NCBI GenBank assembly: GCA_934216625.1
Contig: CAKQCC010000002.1
Location: 1 to 37,610, forward strand
Direction of reading: 5' to 3'
DNA: 37,610 nucleotides
From: an uncultured Lactobacillaceae bacterium
GTDB taxonomy: Bacteria > Bacillota > Bacilli > Lactobacillales > Lactobacillaceae
Below, piece after piece: positions 22,207-30,831 of this stretch; position 1 is the first letter of the stretch; each line of letters begins with the position of its first letter. The position numbers were made by a program, and so were the translations under genes. A model generated the notes under the pieces. The model had not been told where the DNA came from and ran no database searches. It saw only the letters and a program-made list of their open reading frames with translations.

Positions 22207-23880
22207 ATGAAGTCTGATATTGAAATTTCACAAAATTGCCATTTATTACCAATTAATAAAATTGCGCAAAAAATTAATTTACGACAGAATCAAATTGAAC
22301 CCTACGGTCATTACGAAGCCAAAGTTGATTTACCCGTTCGTGATCAGGGAACGAAACGAAAGTTAATTTTGATGACTGCAATTAATCCGACCCCGGCTGG
22401 TGAAGGCAAAACGACGGTTGCGATTGGTCTCGCCGACGCTTTAAACGAACTTCATCATAACGCGGCACTAGCACTGCGCGAACCTTCGCTTGGCCCGGTT
22501 ATGGGTATGAAAGGCGGCGCTGCCGGTGGTGGCTACGCCCAGGTCGAACCGATGGCGGACATTAATTTGCACTTTACTGGTGACATGGACGCGCTGACCG
22601 AAGCACACGACACGTTGTCGGCATTGATTGATGCCCATGTTCACCACGGCAACCAGTTAAATCTGGATCCCCGTCAAATCGTTTGGCCCCGGGTCTTAGA
22701 CATTAACGACCGTGAATTGCGAAACGTGGTGATTGGCCTCGGCGGTCGCTTCTCAGGAGTTCCCCGCCAGGATCATTTCAGCATTACCGCCGCCAGTGAG
22801 CTAATGGCAATTTTGTGCTTAAGCAGAAGCTTGGGCGATTTAAAGCGCCGGATTGGTCGGATCATTATTGGTTACACCTACGATGAAAAACCGGTGACCG
22901 TTAACGATTTAGGGGTAACCGGAGCTTTAACTTTACTCCTAAAGGACGCCATTAAGCCAAACTTGGTGCAGACTTTAGAACACACGCCGACTTTTATTCA
23001 CGGTGGCCCGTTCGCAAACATTGCGCACGGCTGCAACAGTATTCTAGCTACCCAGGCGGCGCTAAATAGCGCTGACTATACGGTTACTGAAGCCGGCTTC
23101 GGGGCTGACCTGGGTGCCGAAAAATTCATGGATATCGTAGCTCCCCAAATTCACAAAACTCCGGACGCCGTGGTGATCGTAGCTAGCGTTCGCGCCCTTA
23201 AATATAATGGTGGAGTGAAACTAGCCGATTTGCCGCACGAAAACGTCAAAGCACTTCTGAAGGGTGCCGCCAATTTAGCTCAGCACGTTCACAGTATGAA
23301 ACGTTATGGTAAACCGGTCGTGGTGGCCATCAACCGGTTTGCCGGGGCACCGGATGCCGGAACCGATCGTGAAGTCCGGGCCCTAAAAGATTACGTTACT
23401 AAGGATTTACAGACCCAAGCCGCCGTCGTTGATGTTTGGGGCCAGGGCGGTCACGGTGCCCAGCAGCTAGCTAAAATCGTGGCTCAAGATTGTGACCAGC
23501 GGCGGACTTTTCATCCTTTGTATCAGAACAATGATGATTTGATGACGAAGCTAAACCGAATCGTCCAGAAATGTTACGGCGGTCGAAAAGCGGTTCTGAG
23601 TTCGAAAGCTCAGAAGCAACTGCAGCAGTTAAAGGCTAACGGCTGGGATCGCTTACCGGTCTGCGTTGCCAAAACCCAGTATTCGTTAACTGATGATGCT
23701 CACCGCTTGGGAGCACCTAAGGACTTTTTGATTCACGTTCGGGCCCTGGAACCGAAGCTGGGCGCTGGTTTCATCGTGGCTTTGACCGGCAAAGTTTTGA
23801 CGATGCCCGGCTTACCTAGTCATCCGGCCGCTTTGGATATGGATATTGATAAGAACGGTAAAATTACTGGTTTGTTTTAA
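22207..23880 (+). CDS. fhs: Formate-tetrahydrofolate ligase
   Basis: 557 residues, the normal family length. It joins formate to tetrahydrofolate with ATP, giving 10-formyl-THF for purine and fMet synthesis. Visible are the ATP loop [68 protein letters not shown] and the closing [21 protein letters not shown] at 22183 is in frame, but GAAAGAGG lies directly behind it, so I start at the ATG of 22207 even though its spacing (14 bases) is long. The gene stands alone between a divergent pgm and the fab cluster and ends in a clear terminator. Confidence 0.96.
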   Translation: MKSDIEISQNCHLLPINKIAQKINLRQNQIEPYGHYEAKVDLPVRDQGTKRKLILMTAINPTPAGEGKTTVAIGLADALNELHHNAALALREPSLGPVMGMKGGAAGGGYAQVEPMADINLHFTGDMDALTEAHDTLSALIDAHVHHGNQLNLDPRQIVWPRVLDINDRELRNVVIGLGGRFSGVPRQDHFSITAASELMAILCLSRSLGDLKRRIGRIIIGYTYDEKPVTVNDLGVTGALTLLLKDAIKPNLVQTLEHTPTFIHGGPFANIAHGCNSILATQAALNSADYTVTEAGFGADLGAEKFMDIVAPQIHKTPDAVVIVASVRALKYNGGVKLADLPHENVKALLKGAANLAQHVHSMKRYGKPVVVAINRFAGAPDAGTDREVRALKDYVTKDLQTQAAVVDVWGQGGHGAQQLAKIVAQDCDQRRTFHPLYQNNDDLMTKLNRIVQKCYGGRKAVLSSKAQKQLQQLKANGWDRLPVCVAKTQYSLTDDAHRLGAPKDFLIHVRALEPKLGAGFIVALTGKVLTMPGLPSHPAALDMDIDKNGKITGLF

Positions 23881-23898
23881 ACGAGAATTCGTTTGAGT

Positions 23899-23923
23899 CA
23901 GCTACTTTAGCTGGCCTTTTTTT
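23899..23923 (+). terminator. Terminator of fhs
   Basis: CAGCTA (23899-23904) and TAGCTG (23908-23913) form a short stem, extended by wobble bases, followed by seven T. Confidence 0.8.
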
Positions 23924-23938
23924 GTTTCAATGAAAATC

Positions 23939-24003
23939 TGTTATAATTAGTCCTGTTTAATTAAAAAGTCAAATTTCAATTTCCGTTGATTTTTGGTTAA
24001 AAT
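23939..24003 (+). promoter_or_regulatory. Promoter region of the fab/acc cluster
   Basis: An extended -10, TGTTATAAT (23939-23947), stands about 95 bases before fabH. A weaker TAAAAT follows at 23998-24003. Between them AAAGTCAA (23965-23972) and TTGATTTT (23986-23993) form an inverted repeat with one mismatch. No FabT consensus site is evident. Confidence 0.5.
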
Positions 24004-24044
24004 AAGGTTAGTCACTTAATTAAATAAAAGGAGAATTTGGATTA

Positions 24045-25016
24045 ATGAGCCGCTTTTCGATTTTGGCGACCGCACGGGCAGTTCCGAAGAAAATCGTTAC
24101 TAACGACGATCTAGCTAAAATTATGGATACTTCAGACGCTTGGATCAGTCGTCGAACCGGAATTCACGCTCGTCACGTGGCGACTACCGAGACCACGACT
24201 TCACTGGCGACGCGGGTCGCTAAACAGCTGATTGACCGGGCTCATGTTGATGCCGATCAACTTGATTACGTTATCGTTGCAACGATGTCACCCGATTATC
24301 AGATGCCATCAACGGCTGCTGAAGTGCAGGGACTAGTTCATGCTCACCACGCGGCAGCTTTTGACATTAGCGCGGCCTGCTCTGGTTTTGCCTATGGGGT
24401 TAAAATCCTGAATTCGTTACTGGCGACGAAGCCGGGCGCTTGCGGGATTTTAATCGGCAGTGAAACGATGACGAAATACGTTAACTGGGCCGACCGCTCC
24501 ACTGCGGTATTGTTTGGTGACGGTGCCGGCGGGATCCTGGCCGTTAACCGCGGTCCCGGCCGGGTCATCGCCAGCAACCTGTCGACTTACGGTCAGTTAA
24601 GCTCCAAATTAACGGCCGGTCACTTTGGTTATCATGACGATCGGTATCACGCCCCGGAAGTTAGCGACCCGTTCTGTCATCAGGACGGTCGAGCGGTTTA
24701 CGGTTTCGCAATCCGAAAAGTGCCGAAATCAATTCGCCAAACGTTGAAACAAGCTAATTTGAATTCTCAGCAAATTAAGTGGTTCGTTTTACATCAGGCT
24801 AACGCCCGGATTGTTAAGAGCGTTGCCAAGCATTTAAAGATTTCCTTTGATAAGTTTCCCATTAGTATTAATCGCTACGGTAACACGGTGGCCGCCAGTG
24901 AACCAATGTTGTTGTCAAGATTGGTCGATGGGGGTAAAATCAAACGTGGCGATCGAATTGATCTGACCGGTTTTGGCGGTGGATTAACCGTCGGAACGGT
25001 AATTTTGAAATTTTAA
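24045..25016 (+). CDS. fabH: 3-oxoacyl-ACP synthase III
   Basis: 323 residues. It starts fatty acid synthesis by condensing acetyl-CoA with malonyl-ACP. The active Cys112 is in FDISAACSGFAYG, the His in WFVLHQANARI, and the Asn in INRYGNTVAASEP (most FabH proteins read GNTSAASIP, so there are two changes next to the catalytic Asn). The ATG follows AAGGAG by eleven bases. It is the first gene of a cluster of fourteen with very short gaps. The MarR-type fabT that often precedes fabH in lactic acid bacteria is absent. Confidence 0.96.
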   Translation: MSRFSILATARAVPKKIVTNDDLAKIMDTSDAWISRRTGIHARHVATTETTTSLATRVAKQLIDRAHVDADQLDYVIVATMSPDYQMPSTAAEVQGLVHAHHAAAFDISAACSGFAYGVKILNSLLATKPGACGILIGSETMTKYVNWADRSTAVLFGDGAGGILAVNRGPGRVIASNLSTYGQLSSKLTAGHFGYHDDRYHAPEVSDPFCHQDGRAVYGFAIRKVPKSIRQTLKQANLNSQQIKWFVLHQANARIVKSVAKHLKISFDKFPISINRYGNTVAASEPMLLSRLVDGGKIKRGDRIDLTGFGGGLTVGTVILKF

Positions 25017-25035
25017 TTTTATGGAGGAATTTAGT

Positions 25036-25287
25036 ATGGCAGATAAGAAAAAGATTTTTAGTAAAGTTAGAGACGTGGTTGCTGACCAATTAGACGACGT
25101 TGATAAGTCTAAGATTACCCCTAAAACCAACATTAAGAAAGACTTGGATTTAGATAGCTTAGATATTTTCGAAATCGTCGATGATTTAGAAGATGCTTAT
25201 GACATTGAAATTGATACTAACCAGGACATGAGCACCGTTCAGGAATTCATCGATTACATCGCTAAAAAAGTCGACAGCAAGAAGTAA
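25036..25287 (+). CDS. acpP: Acyl carrier protein
   Basis: 83 residues, strongly acidic. It carries the growing chain on phosphopantetheine attached to Ser41 in DLDLDSLDIFEIVDDLED. The family length is about 80. An ATG at 25021 is in frame, but GGAGGA lies inside that extension and points to the ATG at 25036. The gene follows fabH by about 20 bases. The N-terminus is unusually lysine-rich (MADKKKIFSK). The partner PPTase is encoded in the same cluster at 31594. Confidence 0.95.
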   Translation: MADKKKIFSKVRDVVADQLDDVDKSKITPKTNIKKDLDLDSLDIFEIVDDLEDAYDIEIDTNQDMSTVQEFIDYIAKKVDSKK

Positions 25288-25305
25288 TCGGGAAGGAGTC
25301 AGGTT

Positions 25306-26208
25306 TTGAAACTAGGTTTTCTGTTTGCTGGCCAGGGCAGTCAGTTCAAGAACATGGGCCAGGATCTTTATCAGGATCAGCCGCTTTATCGTCAGACGAT
25401 TAATACCGCCAGTCAGACTCTGAATTTGGACTTGACCGATCCCAAAGTTTTCGATGATCTTCATAATGCTCAGGTCGCCATTTTGACCATGAGCTACGGA
25501 ATCAACCGGATTTTACAGCAGAAATTACCGAAACCATCAGCAATGGTGGGACTAAGTCTAGGTGAGTATAGTGCTTTAGTAGCTGCTAAAGCACTATCTT
25601 TTGTGTCTGGACTGAAATTGGTTCACGACCGCTCTCACTACATGGACGAAGCTGGTGCTCAGCATCCCGGAGCAATGGCCGCCGTCTTGCGTGCCGATCC
25701 GGACCGGGTTAAATCAATTTGTGACCGAATTGACGGGGTGTACCCGGCTAACTATAATACCGCGAGTCAAACGGTAATTGGTGGTACGCATTCAGGAGTT
25801 AAGGCCGCTAAAAAAGCACTGAAAGCGGCCGGGATTCGAATCGTGATTCCGCTGAAGGTTGCGGTGGCTTCCCACACGCCACTAATGCAGCTAGCGAGTG
25901 ATAAATTAGCGCAGCGCTTAAGTTCGGTGCACTTTAATCAACCCGACACGACGGTAATGAGCAACACTTTGGCACGGCCGTTTACTAAGGACAACATTAA
26001 ACCAACTTTGATTAAGCAACTAATTAGGCCAACCCATTTCGCAAAAGATATTGCGGCGCTGAAACCGATGCACCTTGATGCGCTAATTGAAGTTGGTCCT
26101 GGTCACACATTAAGCCACCTGGCTCATCGAACCTTGCCAGAAGTTAAAAATTACCGGGTCGATAGCGTCAAAACGCTGCAGCAGACTTTGAATCGTTTAG
26201 GAGCTTAG
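25306..26208 (+). CDS. fabD: Malonyl-CoA:ACP transacylase
   Basis: 300 residues. It transfers malonyl from CoA to AcpP. The oxyanion GQGSQ is at 9-13 and the nucleophile Ser84 in VGLSLGEYSALVAA; most FabD proteins have GHSLGE, and the His position is Leu here, which is common in lactobacilli. A conserved His is in VASHTPLM. The start is TTG, seven bases after AAGGAG. A perfect 12-bp hairpin followed by CTTTT overlaps codons 88-99, directly behind the active site. Confidence 0.94.
   Translation: MKLGFLFAGQGSQFKNMGQDLYQDQPLYRQTINTASQTLNLDLTDPKVFDDLHNAQVAILTMSYGINRILQQKLPKPSAMVGLSLGEYSALVAAKALSFVSGLKLVHDRSHYMDEAGAQHPGAMAAVLRADPDRVKSICDRIDGVYPANYNTASQTVIGGTHSGVKAAKKALKAAGIRIVIPLKVAVASHTPLMQLASDKLAQRLSSVHFNQPDTTVMSNTLARPFTKDNIKPTLIKQLIRPTHFAKDIAALKPMHLDALIEVGPGHTLSHLAHRTLPEVKNYRVDSVKTLQQTLNRLGA
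25568..25602 (+). repeat. Terminator-like perfect hairpin inside fabD
   Basis: ATAGTGCTTTAG (25568-25579) and CTAAAGCACTAT (25586-25597) are perfect complements around a six-base loop TAGCTG. CTTTTG follows directly. This is stronger than several of the real terminators in this window, yet lies in frame inside fabD. The local codons (TTA, GTA, CTA, AAA) are more A/T-rich than those of neighbouring genes. Confidence 0.8.
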
Positions 26209-26210
26209 AT

Positions 26211-26939
26211 ATGAAACAAGTCGTTTTAATTACTGGTGCCACCAAAGGAATTGGTTTGGCTGACGCGAAACGGTTGGCGAAGCGACCGAACACCAAAATC
26301 GTGATTAATTCCCATCGCCATTTGAATCGTGATGAGGTCCAGAAATTGCGGGATCAATTTCCGAAACCCGTTGGGATCTTGACCGGTGACGTAAGTGACG
26401 AAGCTACGGCCCGGCGCATGGTTAAGACGGTGGTTAAAAAAGATGGCCAGTTGGACGTTTTAATCAATAATGCTGGAATTACTCAGGATACTATAATCCC
26501 GTTAATGAAAGCAGCGTCGTTTCGTCAGGTCCTGAACACTAATTTGGTGGGAACTTTTAACATGACCAAGTCCGCACTCCGTTATATGTTCAAGCAAAAG
26601 CGGGGCGTGATTATTAACATGTCGAGCGTTTCTGGTTTGCACGGCAATTTAGGCCAGGCTAATTATTCGGCCAGCAAAGCCGGAATCGTGGGCTTGACCA
26701 AAACCACGGCTCGCGAAGGCGCGTTGCGCGGGATTCGCTGTAACGCGGTTGCTCCCGGAATGGTTTCAACCGCAATGACCGCAAAATTGAGTGATCGAGT
26801 CACGAAACGCTGGAAGAAACGGATTCCGCTGCACCGCTTCGGCACTCCCGATGAGGTGGCCCAAACGGTGCAATTCCTAATTGATAATCAATACGTTACT
26901 GGTCAGGTGATTACTCTAGACGGTGGCCTGACGATTTAG
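26211..26939 (+). CDS. fabG: 3-oxoacyl-ACP reductase
   Basis: 242 residues, short-chain dehydrogenase fold. It reduces 3-oxoacyl-ACP with NADPH. Visible: cofactor loop TGATKGIG (8-15), NNAG, the catalytic Ser in NMSSVSG, Tyr-x3-Lys in ANYSASKAG, and the C-terminal VTGQVITLDGGLTI. The start ATG follows the fabD stop by 2 bases; the ribosome site AGGAG lies in the last fabD codons. A second SDR protein (fabI) closes this block at 30832. Confidence 0.95.
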   Translation: MKQVVLITGATKGIGLADAKRLAKRPNTKIVINSHRHLNRDEVQKLRDQFPKPVGILTGDVSDEATARRMVKTVVKKDGQLDVLINNAGITQDTIIPLMKAASFRQVLNTNLVGTFNMTKSALRYMFKQKRGVIINMSSVSGLHGNLGQANYSASKAGIVGLTKTTAREGALRGIRCNAVAPGMVSTAMTAKLSDRVTKRWKKRIPLHRFGTPDEVAQTVQFLIDNQYVTGQVITLDGGLTI

Positions 26940-26954
26940 AAGAAGGAATCAGTA

Positions 26955-27437
26955 ATGAACGAAAAAGATGTTTCAAAATTAATGGATAAGTTTGAGCACT
27001 CGAACTTAAACGAATTTCGGGTTGCTAACGGTGATTCGTCGATTTACTTTAGCAAACTTGACCGGCCGGGAGCGGTTGCAAACCAAACCCCGTCGACTTC
27101 GGTAGTTCAGCCTAAGTCACACGTTAATCACGCGACACCTCAGTCATCACGTCCCGCTAAGCCGAGCAATCGTCCACAATCGACTTCTAAACCGGCGGCC
27201 GCCACGATCAAAGCGCCGTTAGTCGGGATCGTTTATTTTGCGCCGAATCCCAAGAAACCAGCGTTTGCGAAGGTCGGTACTCACGTCAGCAAGGGTGACG
27301 TGGTTTGCCAGATCGAAGCAATGAAGGTTTTGAACAACGTCAAAGCACCGTGCGGCGGTGTAATTACGAAGCGGCTGGTTAAAAACGGTTCAATGGTGCA
27401 GTATCACCAGCCGGTGTTTGCGATTAAGAAGGATTAG
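26955..27437 (+). CDS. accB: Biotin carboxyl carrier protein of acetyl-CoA carboxylase
   Basis: 160 residues. N-terminal ~40 residues, a Pro/Ser/Ala-rich linker to about residue 85 and the biotinyl domain at the end. The biotinylated residue is Lys124 in IEAMKVLNNV. It carries CO2 from AccC to AccAD. Domain order and length fit the family. The biotin ligase likely to act on it lies in the same cluster at 32168. Confidence 0.95.
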   Translation: MNEKDVSKLMDKFEHSNLNEFRVANGDSSIYFSKLDRPGAVANQTPSTSVVQPKSHVNHATPQSSRPAKPSNRPQSTSKPAAATIKAPLVGIVYFAPNPKKPAFAKVGTHVSKGDVVCQIEAMKVLNNVKAPCGGVITKRLVKNGSMVQYHQPVFAIKKD

Positions 27438-27439
27438 CA

Positions 27440-27844
27440 ATGGACGCTGATCAATACATCCCCCAGCGCTATCCGTTTAAGATGACCGACCGGGTAATCG
27501 ACATTTTGCCGGGACAGTCTGCCGACGCGATTAAGCTCTTGAACATTAACGATTGGTATTTTGCTAATCAAGTTCACCCAACGATGCCAAAACCGCTGGC
27601 AATCGAAGCTTTAGCCCAAACCGGTGCCTGCGCGTTGCTATCGATGCCCGATTATCGCGGTAAAAACGCCTATTTTGGTGGCATTAAACGTGCCGTCTTT
27701 AAAGATGAATTTCGACCTGGTGACGTCCTTCATTTGTCGGTCCGGATGCTCAAAATTATTCGTAACTTCGGGATCGGCCGTGGTAAAGTTGTGCGAAATC
27801 ACCAGGTTATTTGCGTTGCTGACTTAATTTTTGCGGTTGAATAA
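27440..27844 (+). CDS. FabZ-like hot-dog protein lacking the HFPG motif
   Basis: 134 residues of the FabZ dehydratase family, placed between accB and accC where lactic acid bacteria usually carry a fabZ. The fold is clear (PQRYPFKMTDRVI, IEALAQTGACALLS, YFGGIKRAVFKDEFRPGDVL). The active-site strand is changed: the standard [20 protein letters not shown] reads YFANQVHPTMPKPLAIEA, two residues shorter, and the catalytic His is replaced by Gln; the catalytic Glu and the nearby Gln remain. A His two positions on might substitute. It may be a non-catalytic partner or a dehydratase/thioesterase with changed specificity. A full FabZ is encoded at 32956. It starts two bases after the accB stop. Confidence 0.85.
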   Translation: MDADQYIPQRYPFKMTDRVIDILPGQSADAIKLLNINDWYFANQVHPTMPKPLAIEALAQTGACALLSMPDYRGKNAYFGGIKRAVFKDEFRPGDVLHLSVRMLKIIRNFGIGRGKVVRNHQVICVADLIFAVE

Positions 27845-27865
27845 AATGGTAAAGGATGATTCTTT

Positions 27866-29242
27866 TTGTTTAAAAAAGTGTTAATCGCTAACCGCGGTGA
27901 AATTGCGGTTCAAATTATTCGCGCCCTTCACGAAATGGGAATTAAAGCGGTCGCCGTTTATTCAACTGCGGATCGGGACAGCTTATTCGTGCACTTAGCG
28001 GATCAGGCGGTTTGTATCGGCGGTCCGTTTCCGAGCCAATCGTATTTGAACATGGGTGCCATTATTGACGCCGCGGTTTTGACCGGCTGCGACGCAATCC
28101 ACCCCGGCTACGGATTCTTGAGTGAAAACGCCGAATTTGCGGCGTTGTGTGAAGACTGCCACGTTAAATTTATCGGACCGAGCTCGAAAGCCATTGATCT
28201 GATGGGGGACAAATCGAACGCTAAGGTCACAATGAAGAAAGTCGGGATCCCGACGATTCCCGGCAGTGACGGTAATTTGAAGAACGTTAAAGACGCTTTG
28301 CATCTGGCTCACCGGATCGGTTACCCGGTGATGCTGAAAGCCACTGCCGGTGGCGGCGGCAAGGGAATTCGCAAGGCCGTCAATGATCGTGATTTAGTCC
28401 AAAAGTTCCAGCAGGACACTCGTGAAGCTCAACTGGATTATAACAACGGCGCAATTTACATGGAAAAGGATATTCAGAACGCTAAACACGTTGAAATGCA
28501 GGCCATCGCCGATAATTTCGGCCACGTGGTTTACTTTCCGGAACGGGATTGTTCCCTGCAGCGTGAGCACCAGAAAGTCTTAGAAGAAACGCCGTGTTCA
28601 GAAGTTAGTCCTAAGGAACGTCGCTATTTAGGCAGCTTGGTAACGAAAGCAATTCGGGCCACTCATTATACGAATACCGGAACCGTCGAATTTCTGCTTG
28701 ACGAAGACAATCATCATTTTTACTTCATGGAAATGAACGCCCGCTTGCAAGTTGAACACACCATTACCGAAGAAGTGTCCAACGTCCAGCTGATTAAAGA
28801 TCAGATCATCGTGGCCGAGGGCTTACCACTGCCGTTTACCCAGAAAGACATTCATTTAGATAGCTACGCCATGGAATGCCGGATTAACGCCGAAGATCCC
28901 GCTAATCACTTTATGCCAACACCCGGTAAAATCGTTAAAGCGAACTTCCCGTTTGGCACTAAGGGTGTTCGGATCGACTCCGGTGTTAAACAAGGCAGCG
29001 TAATTTCACCGTATTACGATTCAATGATTGCCAAAATCATCGTTCATATGCCGAACAAGAAACAAGCGGTTGCCAAGATGATCCGGGTCCTTAAGGAATT
29101 TCAGATTGACGGGGTCAAGACGAACCGACAATTCTTACTAGATTTAGTTCAGGATCCTGGATTCCAGAGTGATCGGTTCAATAATCGTTATATTGAGACT
29201 TCGTTTTTGAAAGATTGGATGAGTAAGCATGACCAAAAATAA
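27866..29242 (+). CDS. accC: Biotin carboxylase subunit of acetyl-CoA carboxylase
   Basis: 458 residues with the ATP-grasp carboxylase pattern: KVLIANRGEIAVQIIRAL at the start, HPGYGFLSENAEFA, the glycine-rich lid KATAGGGGKGIR, the EMNARLQVEHTITEE metal/catalytic region, and the DSMIAKIIVH C-terminal part. It carboxylates biotin on AccB with ATP and bicarbonate. The start is TTG after AAAGGATGA. The last 14 bases overlap accD. Confidence 0.96.
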   Translation: MFKKVLIANRGEIAVQIIRALHEMGIKAVAVYSTADRDSLFVHLADQAVCIGGPFPSQSYLNMGAIIDAAVLTGCDAIHPGYGFLSENAEFAALCEDCHVKFIGPSSKAIDLMGDKSNAKVTMKKVGIPTIPGSDGNLKNVKDALHLAHRIGYPVMLKATAGGGGKGIRKAVNDRDLVQKFQQDTREAQLDYNNGAIYMEKDIQNAKHVEMQAIADNFGHVVYFPERDCSLQREHQKVLEETPCSEVSPKERRYLGSLVTKAIRATHYTNTGTVEFLLDEDNHHFYFMEMNARLQVEHTITEEVSNVQLIKDQIIVAEGLPLPFTQKDIHLDSYAMECRINAEDPANHFMPTPGKIVKANFPFGTKGVRIDSGVKQGSVISPYYDSMIAKIIVHMPNKKQAVAKMIRVLKEFQIDGVKTNRQFLLDLVQDPGFQSDRFNNRYIETSFLKDWMSKHDQK

Positions 29243-30029
29243 GTTTGAGCAGCGAATGAACCAGATCCCTGATCACATCTGGGTGAAGTGCCCAATCTGT
29301 CATCAGACCTTTTACCGCCGGGAACTCGGCAAATACGATGAGTGCCCGAATTGCCACTTCGGTTTTCGAATTGGGGCCACGAAGCGAATCAAATTAACCT
29401 GTGATCAATTTAAACCGATGGACGTAAGTTTGAAGGCCCCTAAACGTTTCGCCAGCGACAAAAAATACCTGCGGAAACTTCGTCAGGTTCGCCGGGTTAC
29501 CGGTTTGGACGAAGGGGTACTGACCGGGATCGGTCGGATCAGTGACCTCGCGTTCGGCATCGGCGTGATGGACTGGCGCTTTATCATGGGCAGTTTAGGT
29601 ACCGCGACCGGTGAGAAATTAACCCGGCTGTTTGAAAACTGTACCCAGAAGAATCTGCCGGTCATCCTGTTCACCGCGTCCGGCGGTGCCCGGATGCAAG
29701 AAGGCATTAGTTCGTTGATGCAGATGGCCAAAGTTTCCCAGGCGGTGTATGAACACAGCCAGAAGGGGTTGCTCTTGATTGACGTGCTGTGTGATCCGAC
29801 TACCGGTGGTGTTACCGCTAGTTTTGCCTCCCAGGGTGACATTTTGGTTAGTGAACCGCACGCTTTAATTGGTTTTGCTGGTCGTCGGGTCATCGAAAAG
29901 ACGATTCAGCAGGTGCCACCTAAAGACTTTCAGCGTTCTGAAACGTTATTAAAGAACGGCTTCTTAGACAAAATTGTTCGTCGTCCGCAGATGAAATCGT
30001 TTTTAGTTAAAATGCTGAAGTGGAACTAG
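29229..30029 (+). CDS. accD: Acetyl-CoA carboxylase carboxyltransferase subunit beta
   Basis: 266 residues. The N-terminal zinc ribbon uses Cys21, Cys24, Cys39 and Cys42 (CPICH and CPNCH). The carboxyltransferase core follows (FTASGGARMQEGISSLMQMAK, then DPTTGGVTASFASQGD, the CoA-binding GFAGRRVIEKT). With AccA it moves the carboxyl from biotin to acetyl-CoA. The start ATG lies within accC, 14 bases of overlap, so translation is coupled. Confidence 0.96.
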   Translation: MTKNKFEQRMNQIPDHIWVKCPICHQTFYRRELGKYDECPNCHFGFRIGATKRIKLTCDQFKPMDVSLKAPKRFASDKKYLRKLRQVRRVTGLDEGVLTGIGRISDLAFGIGVMDWRFIMGSLGTATGEKLTRLFENCTQKNLPVILFTASGGARMQEGISSLMQMAKVSQAVYEHSQKGLLLIDVLCDPTTGGVTASFASQGDILVSEPHALIGFAGRRVIEKTIQQVPPKDFQRSETLLKNGFLDKIVRRPQMKSFLVKMLKWN

Positions 30030-30040
30030 GGGGCATTGAA

Positions 30041-30817
30041 ATGAAAACAGCTAAAGATGCTTACGACCGAGTTTTAGCGGCCCGAAGTAAACGAAAGATT
30101 AGCGTTCACAAATTGATTCAGGGAATCACCGAAGATTTTGTTGAGTTGCATGGTGACCGTGCCTACCAAGATGATCCAGCCGTAGTCGGCGGCATCGGAA
30201 CGATTAACCAACGTCCCGTGACGATCGTCGGGATCCAGAAGGGTTTTGACACTAAATCAAGCCTGAAACGGCACTTTGGTTCGGCCGAACCGTCAGGATA
30301 CCGAAAAGCCCGGCGCTTGATGCGTGAAGCGGCTAAATTTAACCGGCCGATCGTTACGTTGATCAATACCCCCGGTGCTTATCCGGGAGTCGACGCTGAA
30401 TACCACGGCCAGGGTTACAACATCGCCCAATCCATCATTCAGGGCCTTAACCTGCCGGTCCCTTACGTTAGCGTGATCGTTGGTGAAGGCGGTTCCGGCG
30501 GTGCGATCGCTCTAGCGGTCGGTGATACCGTCTGGGCCTTTGAGAACAGTGTTTATTCGATCCTGTCACCAGAAGGCTTCGCCACGATCCTCTGGAAAGA
30601 TTCGAGCCGGGCTCGCGAAGCCGCGAGCGTCATGGGCTTAACGCCTCAGACTCTGCTCAAGCAACACGTGATCGACCGGATCGTTCCGGAAGTCAAAGAT
30701 CGGCGAACGATGAAACATTTTAAGCGGATGCTGATTGACGAAATTCGTGACCTAAGCCAGATGCCAAAGGCAGAATTGCTGCGTCGGCGTCACGCTCGGT
30801 TCCGAAAGTTTAATTAG
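30041..30817 (+). CDS. accA: Acetyl-CoA carboxylase carboxyltransferase subunit alpha
   Basis: 258 residues. It pairs with AccD; core motifs are ELHGDRAYQDDPAVVGGIG, RKARRLMREAAKFNRPIVTLINTPGAYPG, GEGGSGGAIALAVGD and YSILSPEGFATILWKDSSRA. A GTG at 30020 would give a longer protein, but AGGGGG lies inside it, seven bases before the ATG at 30041; I start there. Shorter than E. coli AccA because the N-terminal extension is absent, as is usual in lactobacilli. Confidence 0.95.
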   Translation: MKTAKDAYDRVLAARSKRKISVHKLIQGITEDFVELHGDRAYQDDPAVVGGIGTINQRPVTIVGIQKGFDTKSSLKRHFGSAEPSGYRKARRLMREAAKFNRPIVTLINTPGAYPGVDAEYHGQGYNIAQSIIQGLNLPVPYVSVIVGEGGSGGAIALAVGDTVWAFENSVYSILSPEGFATILWKDSSRAREAASVMGLTPQTLLKQHVIDRIVPEVKDRRTMKHFKRMLIDEIRDLSQMPKAELLRRRHARFRKFN

Positions 30818-30831
30818 AAAGGGATTCACCT

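Noticed and set aside
29483..29893. 136-codon antisense frame in accD
   Set aside because: Shadow of a conserved gene, with Pro/Ser/Thr-rich composition and no ribosome site.
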